64,000 nucleotides of DNA from Cristatella mucedo (taxonomy: Eukaryota > Bryozoa > Phylactolaemata > Cristatellidae). The position numbers and the translations under genes are program-made. Below are positions 1 to 10,326 of this stretch, piece after piece. Position 1 is the first letter of the stretch; each line of letters opens with the position of its first letter. The notes beneath the pieces were generated by a model, which saw only the letters and a list, made by a program, of their open reading frames with translations, did no database searches and was not told the origin of the DNA. The DNA lies in assembly GCA_009760855.2 (NCBI GenBank), contig WPIO01000139.1, positions 684,001-748,000 of the forward strand. Direction: 5' to 3'.

Positions 1-552
1 TCTTAATTTTGAACGCAGAGTAAAATCAAGGATGCTCAATAGAGAGTATGGGAATAGAGAGACCCACGAGGCTTTGACTACCAAAGTCAAGAGATCTACT
101 TCCACCGCATGAAATGCTTGATGGCTAATGAGTTCAGTGAAACGTGCAGACTCGCTTAGAAAGGTTTTTATTTCCAGCTGCTGATTTATCTCTTCTTTTT
201 CGAGCTAGTTTATAAAAAAATGAACACAATTATAAAAATGATAAATTCCGGTTGGCAGCCTTAAGTGTTTATCTTGAGAGGTTTCCTTACTGCCTTCATG
301 CTCTTTCCTGTTGCAAAGAAGGAATATTTCTTGTTGATATACTGTCCTGTTTTAGCAGATATACACAGTATTTCAATCAATATATGCAAGTCAAAATCTA
401 GGTCCGCCGCATTTTAAGCAGTAATAGTGCTAATACCGGATCTAAGGTCCAGGTTTGACTTCATTCAGTGGCCGAACGCAGAAAATAATAGACCCAATGT
501 GGTAACTTGCCAACGATACACTGACTTAACCAAACGCCAGAGTGTTTGAAAT
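1..552. other. No gene or repeat recognised
   Basis: This AT-rich stretch has no open frame of useful length and no motif I recognise. It probably belongs to the downstream part or flank of the KChIP gene, which runs leftward in this window. Confidence 0.4.
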
Positions 553-1050
553 CGGCAATGCCATTCAGAGCAGGGATACTAACTAATTCCAATATCTTTT
601 GGGAAAGAATTGAACAGTTTATATCAGACTACGATGCACCACTTAACGGTACTACTGTCATACCTAGCTGAACTGCTTCACAAGTTTCAGCCTCAAAACC
701 TCAGGTCCTCTATTGACAATAAATTACATGCTGTATTGCTACACTTAAGGATAGTTTGCGATAGAAGCTTTGAATCTGCTGGTCCTAGACTGTAGAATTC
801 ACTTTACAAAATAATTGTGGCAATGCTCTATTCTCTTGCTGCTAATTGCGGAGAATCTTTTCAAGCCGTCCTGTGCTGCTACTTCAGTACAACAATCTTA
901 GTAGACTGCCCTCCAGACTCAGCAGCTATGCTTCACACTTTCCTTCTGTTACGTGAGGTGAAGTCTGTTGGCTACTGTATGCATACTGAAAGCCACTCAG
1001 GCTTTGAGAGGTATTATGATAAAACTCTGCAGCGTAAAATGCACTTTGTC
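553..1050 (+). mobile_element. LINE (family B) 3' fragment: end of pol plus 3' UTR
   Basis: The reading frame from about 560 to 800 gives a degenerate form of the reverse-transcriptase C terminus typical of L2/CR1-like LINEs. The words YLAELL, NLRSS and SFESAGPRL are in the expected order (family pattern: Y-L-x-E-L-L ... R-S-F ... A-P-R-L-W-N-S-L). The following 250 bp match, in reverse complement, the 3' parts of the copies at 5788-7560, 26755-27330 and 37325-37510. One example is the peptide pair CPPDSA/GPPDSA and the repeated word ggctttgag near 1000. It is 5'-truncated and broken by stops. Confidence 0.6.
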
Positions 1051-3872
1051 TTTGCAACTCTGTGGAGTCATAGGCAGAGAAACTAAATAACTTTACTTTT
1101 TCAATGTCCCGTTTCTTTTCAATTGTCCCGTTATAAAACCTCCTTTAGTTTTAGTATCTGCAATCGCAGACATTAACAGCAAAACTCCTCCAACCGAAAA
1201 TATGAACTGTTAGGGTGGCGTACCAGCAGAGCAGAGCTTTACAATTTAAATTTCAAATTGATCCTTGGCTGAGTTAGCTGAGTTTAATTTACGAGACGTA
1301 AAGCTACACTGTAAATGAAGCTGTTTCAAATTCAAAAGCATATAACACAACAAGCTGCTAATACTTACATCGATGTATTAATTTTCTAAAAGTTCGGACA
1401 CGTCATATATGATGCAGAGATCAGGAAATTCTTTATCCGTAGAGATGTTGCTTCCAATCATCTTTCGGGTTGAACATCGTTCAAATAATCATTGTTATAG
1501 CTTTATATGTCAAAATCGTCAAAACCTCGGTTCTAATTTATAAAATGTTTTATTTTTATTTTTATAGGTACCCTAAACACTCGATTGTTGGGCTGATCTT
1601 TACAGTATTTTCGCTGCATGTATCCTTAAATCAAATTATTACGATACCAACCTAATAGTAAGTGGTCAAACATAGTCTCACTCAGAAACTCGAAACGTCA
1701 CCCTCAAAATCGGATCAGCCAGCAACTTCTCGAGGCTTCCGCACAGAGTATGGATGTCCTGTTCCCATACGAGCTTTCACTTGATGATCGCATTAGTTCC
1801 AGGGTCAAGTCTGCTTAAATTTGCTACATCGTATTGTAAAAGTTCCGCCAAGCTTACATACGAGTATCGTGGTAAAATGAATTTCAACGGAAGTGATATC
1901 CAGTTTTAACTTCAAAACTCTCTTTGAAAGTTCTTACTGCCTGGGCAAAAAGACACTCAGATGTGTGCAGCTCTGCAGCCTAAGAATAACGTGCTTATCT
2001 GTGAACTTGTCCATGGCCACATCACACCACTTTCTTAATACCTGGACCGGCTTCCCCACTCACTGGATCTCTTTCATATGTTCGGCTAGCTTTACCTCTA
2101 AGTGATCTTTAATCTTTCGGTAACCGTGCTTTCAGGTCCATCGCTCAAAAAGCCTGGATATCTCCACCAAATGGTTAGTAAAAGCCCTGAGTTGACAATA
2201 TGTCATAGCCAAGCTGACAATCTGCCTATTCCTGGCAGCATCCGGTTTGTCCAGGTCAGTACTAGTCTGCACATGCATACTGCACCACTAATCGGCCGAC
2301 GAGCTTCTTTATCAGCCTTCTAAAAGTTACTAGAAATAAATTTAGTTATCACATTGCGATGTGCTCTAAAAATGCCGTACTAGAAATATTTGCTTGAAGT
2401 TTACACCCAGTATGAGTATACATGCTGAAGATTTCCGTTGCTATTATTACGGGGATAGCAGAATTTTCTTTGACTGACAGGCGAAAGCGGCATGGGGAAT
2501 ATAGCTGATATTCTTAAACTTCTGACTATACTACAGATATGTCAAAACTCCGGTTTCACTGGTCACTGAAGCAGGTTTTACGACTAAGGTGTTTTTACAG
2601 AATTCTCTATTGAAGTGACTTCTAAAAAAGCAACGCTTTACAAAATGCTCTGGATCGCACGTGTGCGTAATATTAGCCTTGAGGACCATAGTTCAACTTC
2701 TAGGCCAAAAACCGCGTGTAGCTTTATATTATCCACGGAGTAACACATCTTGTTCCTAGGTAGGAAATGCTGTTTGTATAGATCTTATGCCTCAAAAGTA
2801 CAGACGATGGTCATTGCGACCAGGGCAGTGAGGCATCTCTGATATTTACACAATTCAGATAAAAAAGAAAGCATTCGCTGAGCTCAATCTTATGGATCGC
2901 ATTTATTCAGATGAAACAATTTTGTTGCTTTGAAATTATACAAAATAAATCACATACAATTTAAAAGTAAGTATTTTTGAGGTTCATGAATACAATGTAA
3001 TTTTTTGAGATTAACGAATACAATTAATTATGCAAAACCACCCAGGTATTTTATCTCACACCATGTGTCTTTATTCTGCCTTTGGTAGAGCCATTCAAAG
3101 TACACCAATTTGTGGTAGAAACATTCGCCTCTCTCCGCCATTTCTACGGTAGATCTTCAGCAAAGTCTGAATAAGACCTACACACTTTTCCACCTTGCGA
3201 CTGTCCAGGAAGCTCCGAACTGCTGCAATAAGGTTAAGCTGCCTAATCTGCCTTCTCCTTACTAGTGAGCTTCATAGGGAAATCATTGGAAGTTACTATC
3301 TTCATTATGTTAGCCCTAAAAAGAGACTGGCTTTGATCTGTAAATCAGACAGCTCAGGAAGACGTTTAATAGACATTCGAAAATTGCGGACACATTGTAA
3401 AGAGCTGTGCTACATTGTTTCATAAGACCTAATTTTGTGGACAGTGGTGTCGTCGACACCTTGCCGGACTCCACCGTTGGCTTGCACTTTACATTGTTGC
3501 TCCGCACAGAGAACTCGGTCTGTTATAGCCCGTTCAGTCAGTAGTGAGCATGGTAGTCCCTGCCACCCCAAAAACCAAAATTAACTTGGAAACTTAGTAA
3601 AATAACCTTTGAAATAAATAAGTAATGCTACAATTTTGAAATCTCATATGATGTCCTAGCAGAAGTCATTATACATGTAAAAGGTTCAGCAAGGTCACGA
3701 GGCTGGTGCAATTCTATGACAGATTCAGCGCCAAGCGAGCCTGAGGAAGAGGTGGATAGAGAAGAGATGCTTTCATTGAGTAGTCCCCCCTGCCTTAATA
3801 CAATGGCTTAGTACGTAGCCAAATGCGTCTGCCTGGTGGTGCTTGCGGGTTTCCGATGCTGTATCAGAAAAC

Positions 3873-3875
<3 letters not shown>
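1051..3875. other. Long non-coding stretch
   Basis: I see no convincing exon, RNA gene or element here. The remaining 3' exon or exons of the KChIP gene (encoding EF-hand 4, D-x-N-x-D-G then E) should lie on the minus strand downstream of 5042. I looked for that motif across this stretch and did not find it, so it is either too diverged for reading by eye or beyond the left edge. Confidence 0.35.
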
Positions 3876-3949
<74 letters not shown>

Positions 3950-3959
3950 ATATATATAT
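3876..3959. repeat. (TA)n microsatellite
   Basis: About 84 bp of alternating T and A with a single interruption (ttta) near 3935. Confidence 0.95.
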
Positions 3960-4376
3960 CCCTTACGTAACTGTAGCTATTTTAAAACGATAGGCTTAAG
4001 GCTCATGTACTTACAATGCTTATTTTCCTGGAATGTATAAATAAGGAAGTTATAACTACTGTGATGTATTAAAGCGTAGAACAGCTGAAATCAATATCAT
4101 GCCTCAGCGACTTCGTCTAGTGATCCATATTAAACACAGACACATAAATGCGAGACTCTTTTAAACTCGACACAGCTATTTAAGCTTAAGATATGATAAA
4201 TCATATGATTTATTAGCATATAATTTATTAGAATGACTAAAAAATATATCGTATGCAAAAGTACGATCTTTCTTTATTTAAAGTCTTACTATTGGCCACA
4301 GCTGCAGCTGCAATGCTTCAGAGAATAAATATATTTAAGATATATCGCCATCAAATATCAATATCTATTCAGATCT

Positions 4377-4480
4377 ATAATAATAATACTAATAATGATA
4401 CACTAGACAAAGCGCTCTCAGAGAACTCGATCTCTTCCTAGGCGCTTTAGATTTGCTGCAAAAGGAATCTTTCACTCCAG
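4377..4480 (-). mobile_element. L2-like LINE (family A) 3' tail
   Basis: Read on the minus strand this is the common family-A tail: the words gcaaatctaaagcgcc and gagttctctgagagcgc, then an (ATT)n-like end at the left (aataataatactaataat). The same tail recurs at 4555-4796, 23560-24290, 34640-34898, 36645-36770, 38975-39200, 48095-48165, 55815-56520 and 57905-57960. Confidence 0.65.
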
Positions 4481-4554
4481 ACCTGCGTCACATCTCTTGA
4501 CTTGTCCACATTAAAAAAATAAAAACGAATCTATTTATGACAGAACTTAGTGAG

Positions 4555-4796
4555 TCCGTATGATTCGTCCTTTATGTGCGTATGTGTGCTGACACTGTGA
4601 ATGCTGCCACTAACCATACTTGAATGCGGACCCTGTGCATGTCATCCTTAACCATTTTGTTCTTGCTTTTTATTCAGTATGCTACAACTAACCATTCGAT
4701 CATGCTTCCTTTTCAGCTATCGTAAAGTGCCTAGGAAGAGATTGAGTTCTCTGAGGGCACTAGAACAAGCGTATTATTATTATTATTATTATTATC
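4555..4796 (+). mobile_element. L2-like LINE (family A) 3' UTR and (ATT)n tail
   Basis: The order of words is attcgtcctttatgtgc, gctgacactgtg, gctgccactaaccat, gatcatgcttcct, then gagattgagttctctgag and ggcact, ending in seven ATT units. This is the reverse complement of the block at 38975-39200. The ending in a short ATT microsatellite is the usual terminus of L2-type LINEs. Confidence 0.7.
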
Positions 4797-5041
4797 GAGG
4801 TAACGAAGGCAGTTTTTGGGAAGTAATTGCTATTGTGTGTACTTTTTGGGCATAGGCAAAAGTAAAATAGCACTGACCAATCTGGAAAAAAATTAAAGTA
4901 AATTTGCTACACAGTGAATAATGCCCAACATTAATACAGAATGGCTGATTTATTCTGCGGATTTAGGTCAAGGAAATCTGTTGCAAAGTGCTTGCGGTAG
5001 CAGTCAATTAGGGTGAATGCTGATGGCGAATATTGACTAAC

Positions 5042-5254
5042 CTGATAGATGCTATCCACATGCTCGAGAACGATGCTCCCGGTTATCGGCGGCTCGGTAT
5101 AAGTGCCCATGAGATCGTAAATCGCAGTGACAACCTTTACAAGTTCATCTCTAGAGATTACCCCGTCTCCATTGACGTCGTACAAAGCGAACGCCCATTG
5201 AAGCTTCTCATCGAGGCTGCCTCTGCACAGCACTGAGAGGGTGAGGACAAACTC
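5042..5254 (-). CDS. KCNIP: KChIP exon d (213 bp), EF-hand 3
   Basis: The acceptor is ctgccttgcag and the donor is gttagt. It has exactly 71 codons, beginning EFVLTLSVL and ending HVDSIYQ. It contains the conserved tryptophan and the canonical EF3 loop. Its length equals the sum of two vertebrate exons (108 + 105 bp), so an intron present in vertebrates is absent here. The intron between this exon and exon c is 298 bp (5255-5552). Confidence 0.93.
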
Positions 5255-8200
5255 CTGCAAGGCAGAATCATGGAGGCTAGCCGGTAAAGACAGCAAGTGT
5301 TTGAGAGAGACTCGGACAGAGACGGACGCTGAAATAAATGATGTAAAGCGAACTGTCGTTTCATACTTTAAGCCACACACAGCCAGCGAGACCATTAAAG
5401 GAGGTACGAGCACTTTTTTGACGGACAGCACATCGAAAGGCGAGGTGAGAGGAAGCCAAGGAGCGAGCAGGATTAAAGAGCAAATAGCGATAGCGAGCTA
5501 ACTGCTACGCTGCTTCTGGCTTTCGCGGGCGTGAGCACCTCAGCAAACTGACCTCAAAGCTTAGTGACCCACTTTTCTGCTTATCAAAAGCATTGAAAAC
5601 GAAGTGAGCGTACGCAGATGAGTCTAAAATAAGAGCAAGAGTCATATTCGTTTGCTTCTGATGAGAGAGAGAGAGAGAGCGAGAGAGAAAGAGAGGCAGG
5701 AGAATAAATAGCAACTGACTCCGACATGTATCCCCACATGTAAATCTACAAAGCCATGCAGATTAAGTCGGTGTTACAAAGGAGCTATAGCTGCTCAAAG
5801 CCTAAGCGGCTTTCGGAATGCATGCGGTAGCCAACAAACGTCATCTCACGAAAAAAGAGAATGTAAGAAGCATAGCTAAGTCAGGAGAGCAGTTGAGATA
5901 GTGAGTAGCGTGGAAGTAGCAGCTTATGCTGGCTGAAAACGAGGTGCCACAGTCGGTAGTAGGAGGGTATATGTCATTGCATGCAAGTTGTGGAAGTGAG
6001 TTTCACAGTCTAAGACCTGCAGAGCAAAGACATCTGGTCCCAAAATTCTTTAAGCGGACGAATGGAGCAGCAAATAATATTGTCCACTGAGGACCCGAGG
6101 AAACAAAGAGGCAGAGACTGGTGCAACAGCTCAGCTAGGTATGAAGTGCAACAGTTCAGCTAGGTATGAAGGAGCCGAGCCTCGGGCGGGCCTTGTGGAT
6201 CAACGTAAGAACTTTACTCTGTATCCGTTGATCACCCGGCAGCCATCCAAGCTCTTTCAGCAAAGGAGACACATGGTCAAACTTCTGGGATTTGTGAACT
6301 AGCATTGCAGCCGCATTCATCACCACTGCAGTGGCCAATGGCTTTTATCGGTAGTCCAGCCAAATGGCATTGTAATAATCTAGCCAATGCAGAACCAGTG
6401 AGTTAGTTAAATATTTTGCAAGGCCGCGGTGGTAGACAATCCCTAATCTTACACAGAGATCAGGCGTGATGCCTACCTGTGGAGACAGTCTTCTTAAGGA
6501 AAGTTTCAAAATTTAGGCAACTGCCAAAGACGACATCTAAACTCTGACCACTCGGGGACAACTGCACAACAAAGTATTCTAGCATAGCCCTACTCTTGGG
6601 GTGACCTATGAGCAGCACTTCAGGTTTATCGTCGTTTTGTTTAAGGAAATTGACCGATATCTAGCATCGAATGTCTGCAAGGCAGGCATGCAGTTTATCA
6701 GTAGTAGCAGAAGATTCAGATGGCTTAAACAAAGAAAATACAACTGAGCATCATCAGCATAAAAGTGATTCAGCCGATTCAGCGGGACCTAATCACTTTT
6801 CCTAGGAGTTCAGTATAAATAGAGAACAGCAAAGGACCGAGAAGGGAGCCTTTGTGAAACTCTATACGTGACTATTCCGATAGATGTGATATGACCCACC
6901 AAACACTACACGAATTGAACACGATCAGACAAGTTCGATTCGAACCAACCCAGTGCCTCGTCTTCCAAACCAATCGCTGTTCCTAATCGTTTAAGTAGGA
7001 TTTAGTTAATAATAGTGTCGATCGCAGCTAATCCATTCAGCAGGTCCAGGCAGTGCATTCCAGTCATCGTTGCTGCATAAGGATGTCATTGGTTTCATGA
7101 AGGAGAGCAGTTTCAGTAGAGTGGTTTCGCATGAATCCTGATTAAAATTATCAGACATCTTACTATTTTCAATGTGTGCTAAAACTTTCCTAGAATTTAA
7201 AAACTGGGCAACAATATGCTAGAACCTTTGAACAAAATTCAGGCTTTTTTAGGCATAGGTCTAAAGATTACCGATCTGAAATATTTTTGAACAGATTTGT
7301 TGTCCAGAGAAGGATTACAATTATAAGTTATGGCTGGACTAAGTTGTCTGCCAGCGTAGACCACATATGAGATTGTATAGGGTCTGCAGGAGATGAGTTC
7401 ATTTTACTAGACTTAATTGAGGTGGCCACTTCGTATGCAGAAACTTAGCAAAATTTCCTAAGGAAGGTTACAGTTTTCGACTCATCAATAGCTTAAGGCA
7501 GAGGGGGCTGTATGGAGCCACGAATATGTGTACTCATATTTAAATGTTTTCAGGCTTGAGTGTTTTTTATAAAATGTGATTCTCATCAAAGTGGGACTTA
7601 ATAATGACTTTATGTGGAAAACGTCTTGAGAGACCTGTGCCACTACAGTAAACTGGAGCCAAGAATAAGTTATTACAAAACTTGGTCAGTTATTTAAAAA
7701 ATATTGTGATTTCACGGGTATGGCACTGTACTAAAGAGGATCAAATAAGTTAGTAGGCAAATTTGGGTGAGCTTGAGAGCCACTGATACTTACCTCCTTG
7801 TGGAAAGAACTGTGCGTATATAGATTTAAATGTCTCCTCGTTCACGATTCCACCGGGGCAGTCCTAAAAATTACCGAAGCCAAAGTGAGGCGAGTTTGAA
7901 GTGAATGGTCACCTGCTTGGCGGCTTTAAACTCAACCAGGAGCGTTCTCAGACGGCATCGGATCTGCTAAAAAAACTCACAAGACAGCAAAGAGTAATTT
8001 ACGATTGACGGTAATGGCACAGAGACTACCATCTAGCATGGAGGTCGGAGAACTCCGGCCTTCACGCCGGATACGGCCCAGCTAGTACTCCAGTCCGGCC
8101 CTAGTTATTTATAGTTGGATCCAGCCTAATTGAGCTATTCTCGGTTGTTTCCCCTTCACTACTGAGGGTTGCAGCTTAAGCTGTAGCACACGTTTATTTC

Positions 8201-10326
8201 TAGAACTGACGTCAGGCCCTTGTATGAAACAAAAGCGCTCGATCGGGGAGGAGGGATAAATGTCTACCCCTATAATTGCTTTGCACATGCGTTGGGATTG
8301 TTTGTCAACGCCTGGCCATGCCCATTCGCCGGCCCGGCGCACCGTCGGCGTTGAGCGGTGGGCCCGCTGGTTGGGAGGGGGGAGCCGACGGCGCCTCTGA
8401 AGTGGGTTCGGGCGGGGTCGGGAAATTATGTGTGTGCGCTCGTGTGTGCATGCTGTGACGTGCGAAGCAGTTTTATTTCATAGTCATGCTACTGACATCG
8501 AGTTCCCGCACAGTAACCTTAATTACTATGCATAAGAAGCAGAAGCATTGTGCAGCTACCAGTCTCCGGAAGGTTGACCTCGATATTGGTATCTTCAACC
8601 CCGAATTAACTGATGAATTATTATTTTTCCAATCCGGTAACCAAGCAACGTGTTTAGTGTGCAACGACACCAAGAGCACTTTCAAGTGGTCGAATCTCAA
8701 AGGGCATTTCGATGCCAAGCACGCGAACACGTATAGATACTACACGGCAGATGAGCGGAAGACTGAGGCTGCTCGATTGCAGTCACGATTGGATAAACAA
8801 TCGTCCCTCTTCAAGAAGCAGGCGGCCAAAGCTTCCGAGGAGGCTGCGGAGCGTCGCACTCGTGCCTTCTATTAAGTGTCCTTGTTGATTGCGAATAAAA
8901 TGCAACAATTAACTAATGCACACTTTGGAATGGATTGTATAGTTTCTGCTGCTGACGCCATTTGTGCCGAGCAACGCATGGCTTTCAAGGCTATCTAGCT
9001 GTCTGCCCGCACTGACACTTGACGCACTTTTTTTATTGACTTTTACCGTCAGCTGCCACATGCTCAGTTTCCAATGTTGCTAACCCGTACCGAGCGTGAT
9101 CGCAATATTTGGCAGCACTTATTAGTGCGAGCAGCTGTTCTCCAAGATGAAGATTTGTAAGAACAAGCTGCACTCTCAGCCCACTGACAACCATATTGAT
9201 GACTGTCTGTTGCAGAGTTCATTATTAGAAACCGATATTGCATCTCTCTCTCTCTCTCTCTCTTCCTCTCTCCAAGGACATGCATGCAACATCGTGTTTC
9301 TCATTGATTATACGCTATTTTTGAGTTTTCAAACCTTTCCTTGGGCACCTTATTTCTTCTGACCAAGTGTGCCTTCTTGACCTCCTGAAATAACCCAGTT
9401 ATTAACTGGGTTATTAACTGGGTTATTTGACTATCCGCAAGGTTTGCCGACCCCTGATCTGAAAGGTAGCGAATGTATGCACGGCTCGTCGCGCAGGTTT
9501 TTCCTTGTTCCCATAGATATACCGAAGGCGATTACAGCTTTATAATAAAAGTTTCTAACTTGAAATTATGAGGTAATTCTTAGGGAAATTGGCGTGCGTC
9601 AATGGCGATGGCAACAGCTAGTTGAAGCCTGTATGGCTAAGCTTCGTGCATGGGTCATATCGCCTCTGCTCAGTACATTGGAATGCGTCTCGACTAACGA
9701 GAGTGAAATGAATAAATTAGGTAAACATTGGCCGAACTATCAGCGGCGGGATTCATAAAATGCATATTCTCTATGCGGTCAGCTGGATTTCTTAAGTTAC
9801 TATGACAGAAACTAATGAATGGAAGAACTAAAGTGAATGAAGAACATGGCGTGTCAATCACCGCCTGGAATTATAACAAAACATTTGAAAATAGAGACGA
9901 GAGTCATTCCAACTCGCCAACCTCAAAAGAGTAATTAATTAACCTCTTAATCTCTGCTTACACGCTCTCTAGCACAATACTACAAAGGCATAAGTTAATG
10001 CTGGCAGATAGTTGATACGCAGCCCTAGCCAATTATTTTTGGAAATAAGATGTATTCTAATAAAAAAGCAGTTTTCTCATAAATGGCGCGACACTATGTT
10101 TCTGTAAGACGCTGGAAATATCAGAAGCTAACCGAGGCCCATATTTGTGTGTTTTTTTAAATAATATTTAGAGTTATTCAAGAAAGTTGGAGAGTACGTA
10201 CCTGCTTAAAGCCTCGGTACATCGTCTGCAACTCTTTCCTGGTGAACCTTGAAATGCGGCAAAGCACATCTAAGCTTTCCGGTTTGTGTCTAACCGGATG
10301 AGTGTCCATTTCTTCAATGTCATGAT
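5042..10326 (-). CDS. KCNIP: Kv channel-interacting protein (KChIP/calsenilin-like), 4 internal exons
   Basis: KChIPs are EF-hand calcium sensors of the neuronal calcium sensor superfamily. They bind the N terminus of Kv4 channel subunits and tune A-type potassium currents. Four minus-strand exons join without breaking the frame: 10326-10202, 7863-7794, 5623-5553 and 5254-5042. All have AG acceptors and GT donors. The joined 159-residue piece contains the KChIP core in order: [10 protein letters not shown] and [26 protein letters not shown] (degenerate EF1); [10 protein letters not shown] with loop [12 protein letters not shown] (EF2); then [10 protein letters not shown] with the canonical loop [12 protein letters not shown] (EF3). 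The IYDLMG helix follows. EF4, the C terminus and the variable N-terminal exon were not found. Exon sizes 125, 70 and 71 equal those I recall for vertebrate KCNIP genes. An NCS or GCAP relative is less likely because of the FFPQG-D-x-x-x-YAH motif. Confidence 0.93.
5553..5623 (-). CDS. KCNIP: KChIP exon c (71 bp), EF-hand 2
   Basis: The acceptor is ttattttag and the donor is gtcagt. The exon encodes the EF2 helix-loop ([10 protein letters not shown], loop ending in glutamate) and ends in phase 0 after SLSFE. A CT-rich microsatellite (GA on the plus strand, 5663-5696) lies about 40-75 nt upstream of the acceptor. Confidence 0.93.
5663..5696. repeat. (GA)n microsatellite in KChIP intron
   Basis: An imperfect GA repeat on the plus strand. 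On the coding (minus) strand it is a CT tract upstream of the exon c acceptor. Confidence 0.9.
5788..7560 (-). mobile_element. L2/CR1-like LINE (family B), reverse transcriptase and 3' end, decayed
   Basis: Minus-strand translation, jumping frames, gives reverse-transcriptase blocks in order. Near 7480-7200 are SSPADPI and a FKT/LKKPG-like stretch. Near 7130 is FQSGF...NHSTETALL. Near 7000 are LAAIDT and [11 protein letters not shown]. At 6860-6800 is [14 protein letters not shown]. Near 6760 is the catalytic box FYADDAQLY. Then come [19 protein letters not shown] and, at 6160-6260, [18 protein letters not shown]. The 3' UTR follows to about 5788. Many stops and frame changes make it inactive. 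A 25-bp unit is duplicated in tandem at 6121-6170. It lies inside the KChIP intron in the same orientation as the gene. Confidence 0.75.
7794..7863 (-). CDS. KCNIP: KChIP exon b (70 bp)
   Basis: The acceptor is tttttag and the donor is gtaagt, a perfect consensus. The 23 codons plus one base begin DCPGG and end with IYAQFFPQG, the degenerate first EF-hand of KChIPs (the family form is ECPSG...FFPQG). The trailing G completes an aspartate codon with the AC that opens the next exon. Confidence 0.93.
8037..9456 (+). mobile_element. hAT DNA transposon (Charlie/GTF2IRD2-like), internally deleted
   Basis: The right end reads ggtttgccgacccctg. Its reverse complement, caggggtcggcaaacc, is a typical hAT/Charlie terminal sequence. 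The left end, catggaggtcggagaac, is a degraded match in the opposite sense. The sub-terminal ggatacggccc and gtccggccc words near 8070-8100 also fit such elements. Between them lies the start of a hAT transposase (separate entry). At about 1.4 kb it is shorter than autonomous hATs. I see no clear 8-bp duplication, so the exact ends are uncertain. It sits in the KChIP intron between exons a and b, opposite to the gene. Confidence 0.6.
8486..9015 (+). pseudogene. hAT transposase N-terminal fragment (BED-type zinc finger)
   Basis: The open part, 8486-8875, encodes 129 residues. The more likely start is the internal ATG at 8528, just before KKQKHC. A zinc-finger pattern C56-x2-C59-x14-H74-x4-H79 (CLVC ... 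HFDAKH) follows the word FNPELTDE. This layout is known from transposase-derived GTF2IRD2 and related hAT proteins. After the TAA at 8873-8875 the same frame continues with recognisable family words: [29 protein letters not shown] and LSARTDT. It is interrupted by TAG and TGA. The dimerisation and catalytic domains are missing. The protein is dead, or at most encodes a short zinc-finger peptide. Confidence 0.7.
9457..10201. other. KChIP intron, nothing further recognised
   Basis: Intronic sequence between the hAT element and exon a, with no repeat or gene that I can identify. Confidence 0.5.
10202..10326 (-). CDS. KCNIP: KChIP exon a (125 bp)
   Basis: The exon starts after acceptor cttgtag with two bases of a split codon and encodes 41 full residues ending FKQ. 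It is followed by donor gtacgt. It covers the segment before EF1, with the conserved VRHKPE and YRGFK words. It ends in phase 0, which matches the next exon. The upstream exon must supply one base of the first codon. Confidence 0.92.

Noticed and set aside
5158-5501. Plus- and minus-strand frames overlapping the KChIP exons
   Set aside because: Shadows of the EF-hand exons in other frames; the true frame is supported by motifs and splice sites.
9398-9427. Repeated aactgggttatt units as a CRISPR-like or satellite array
   Set aside because: Only two to three short units, partly palindromic, within the hAT sub-terminal region.
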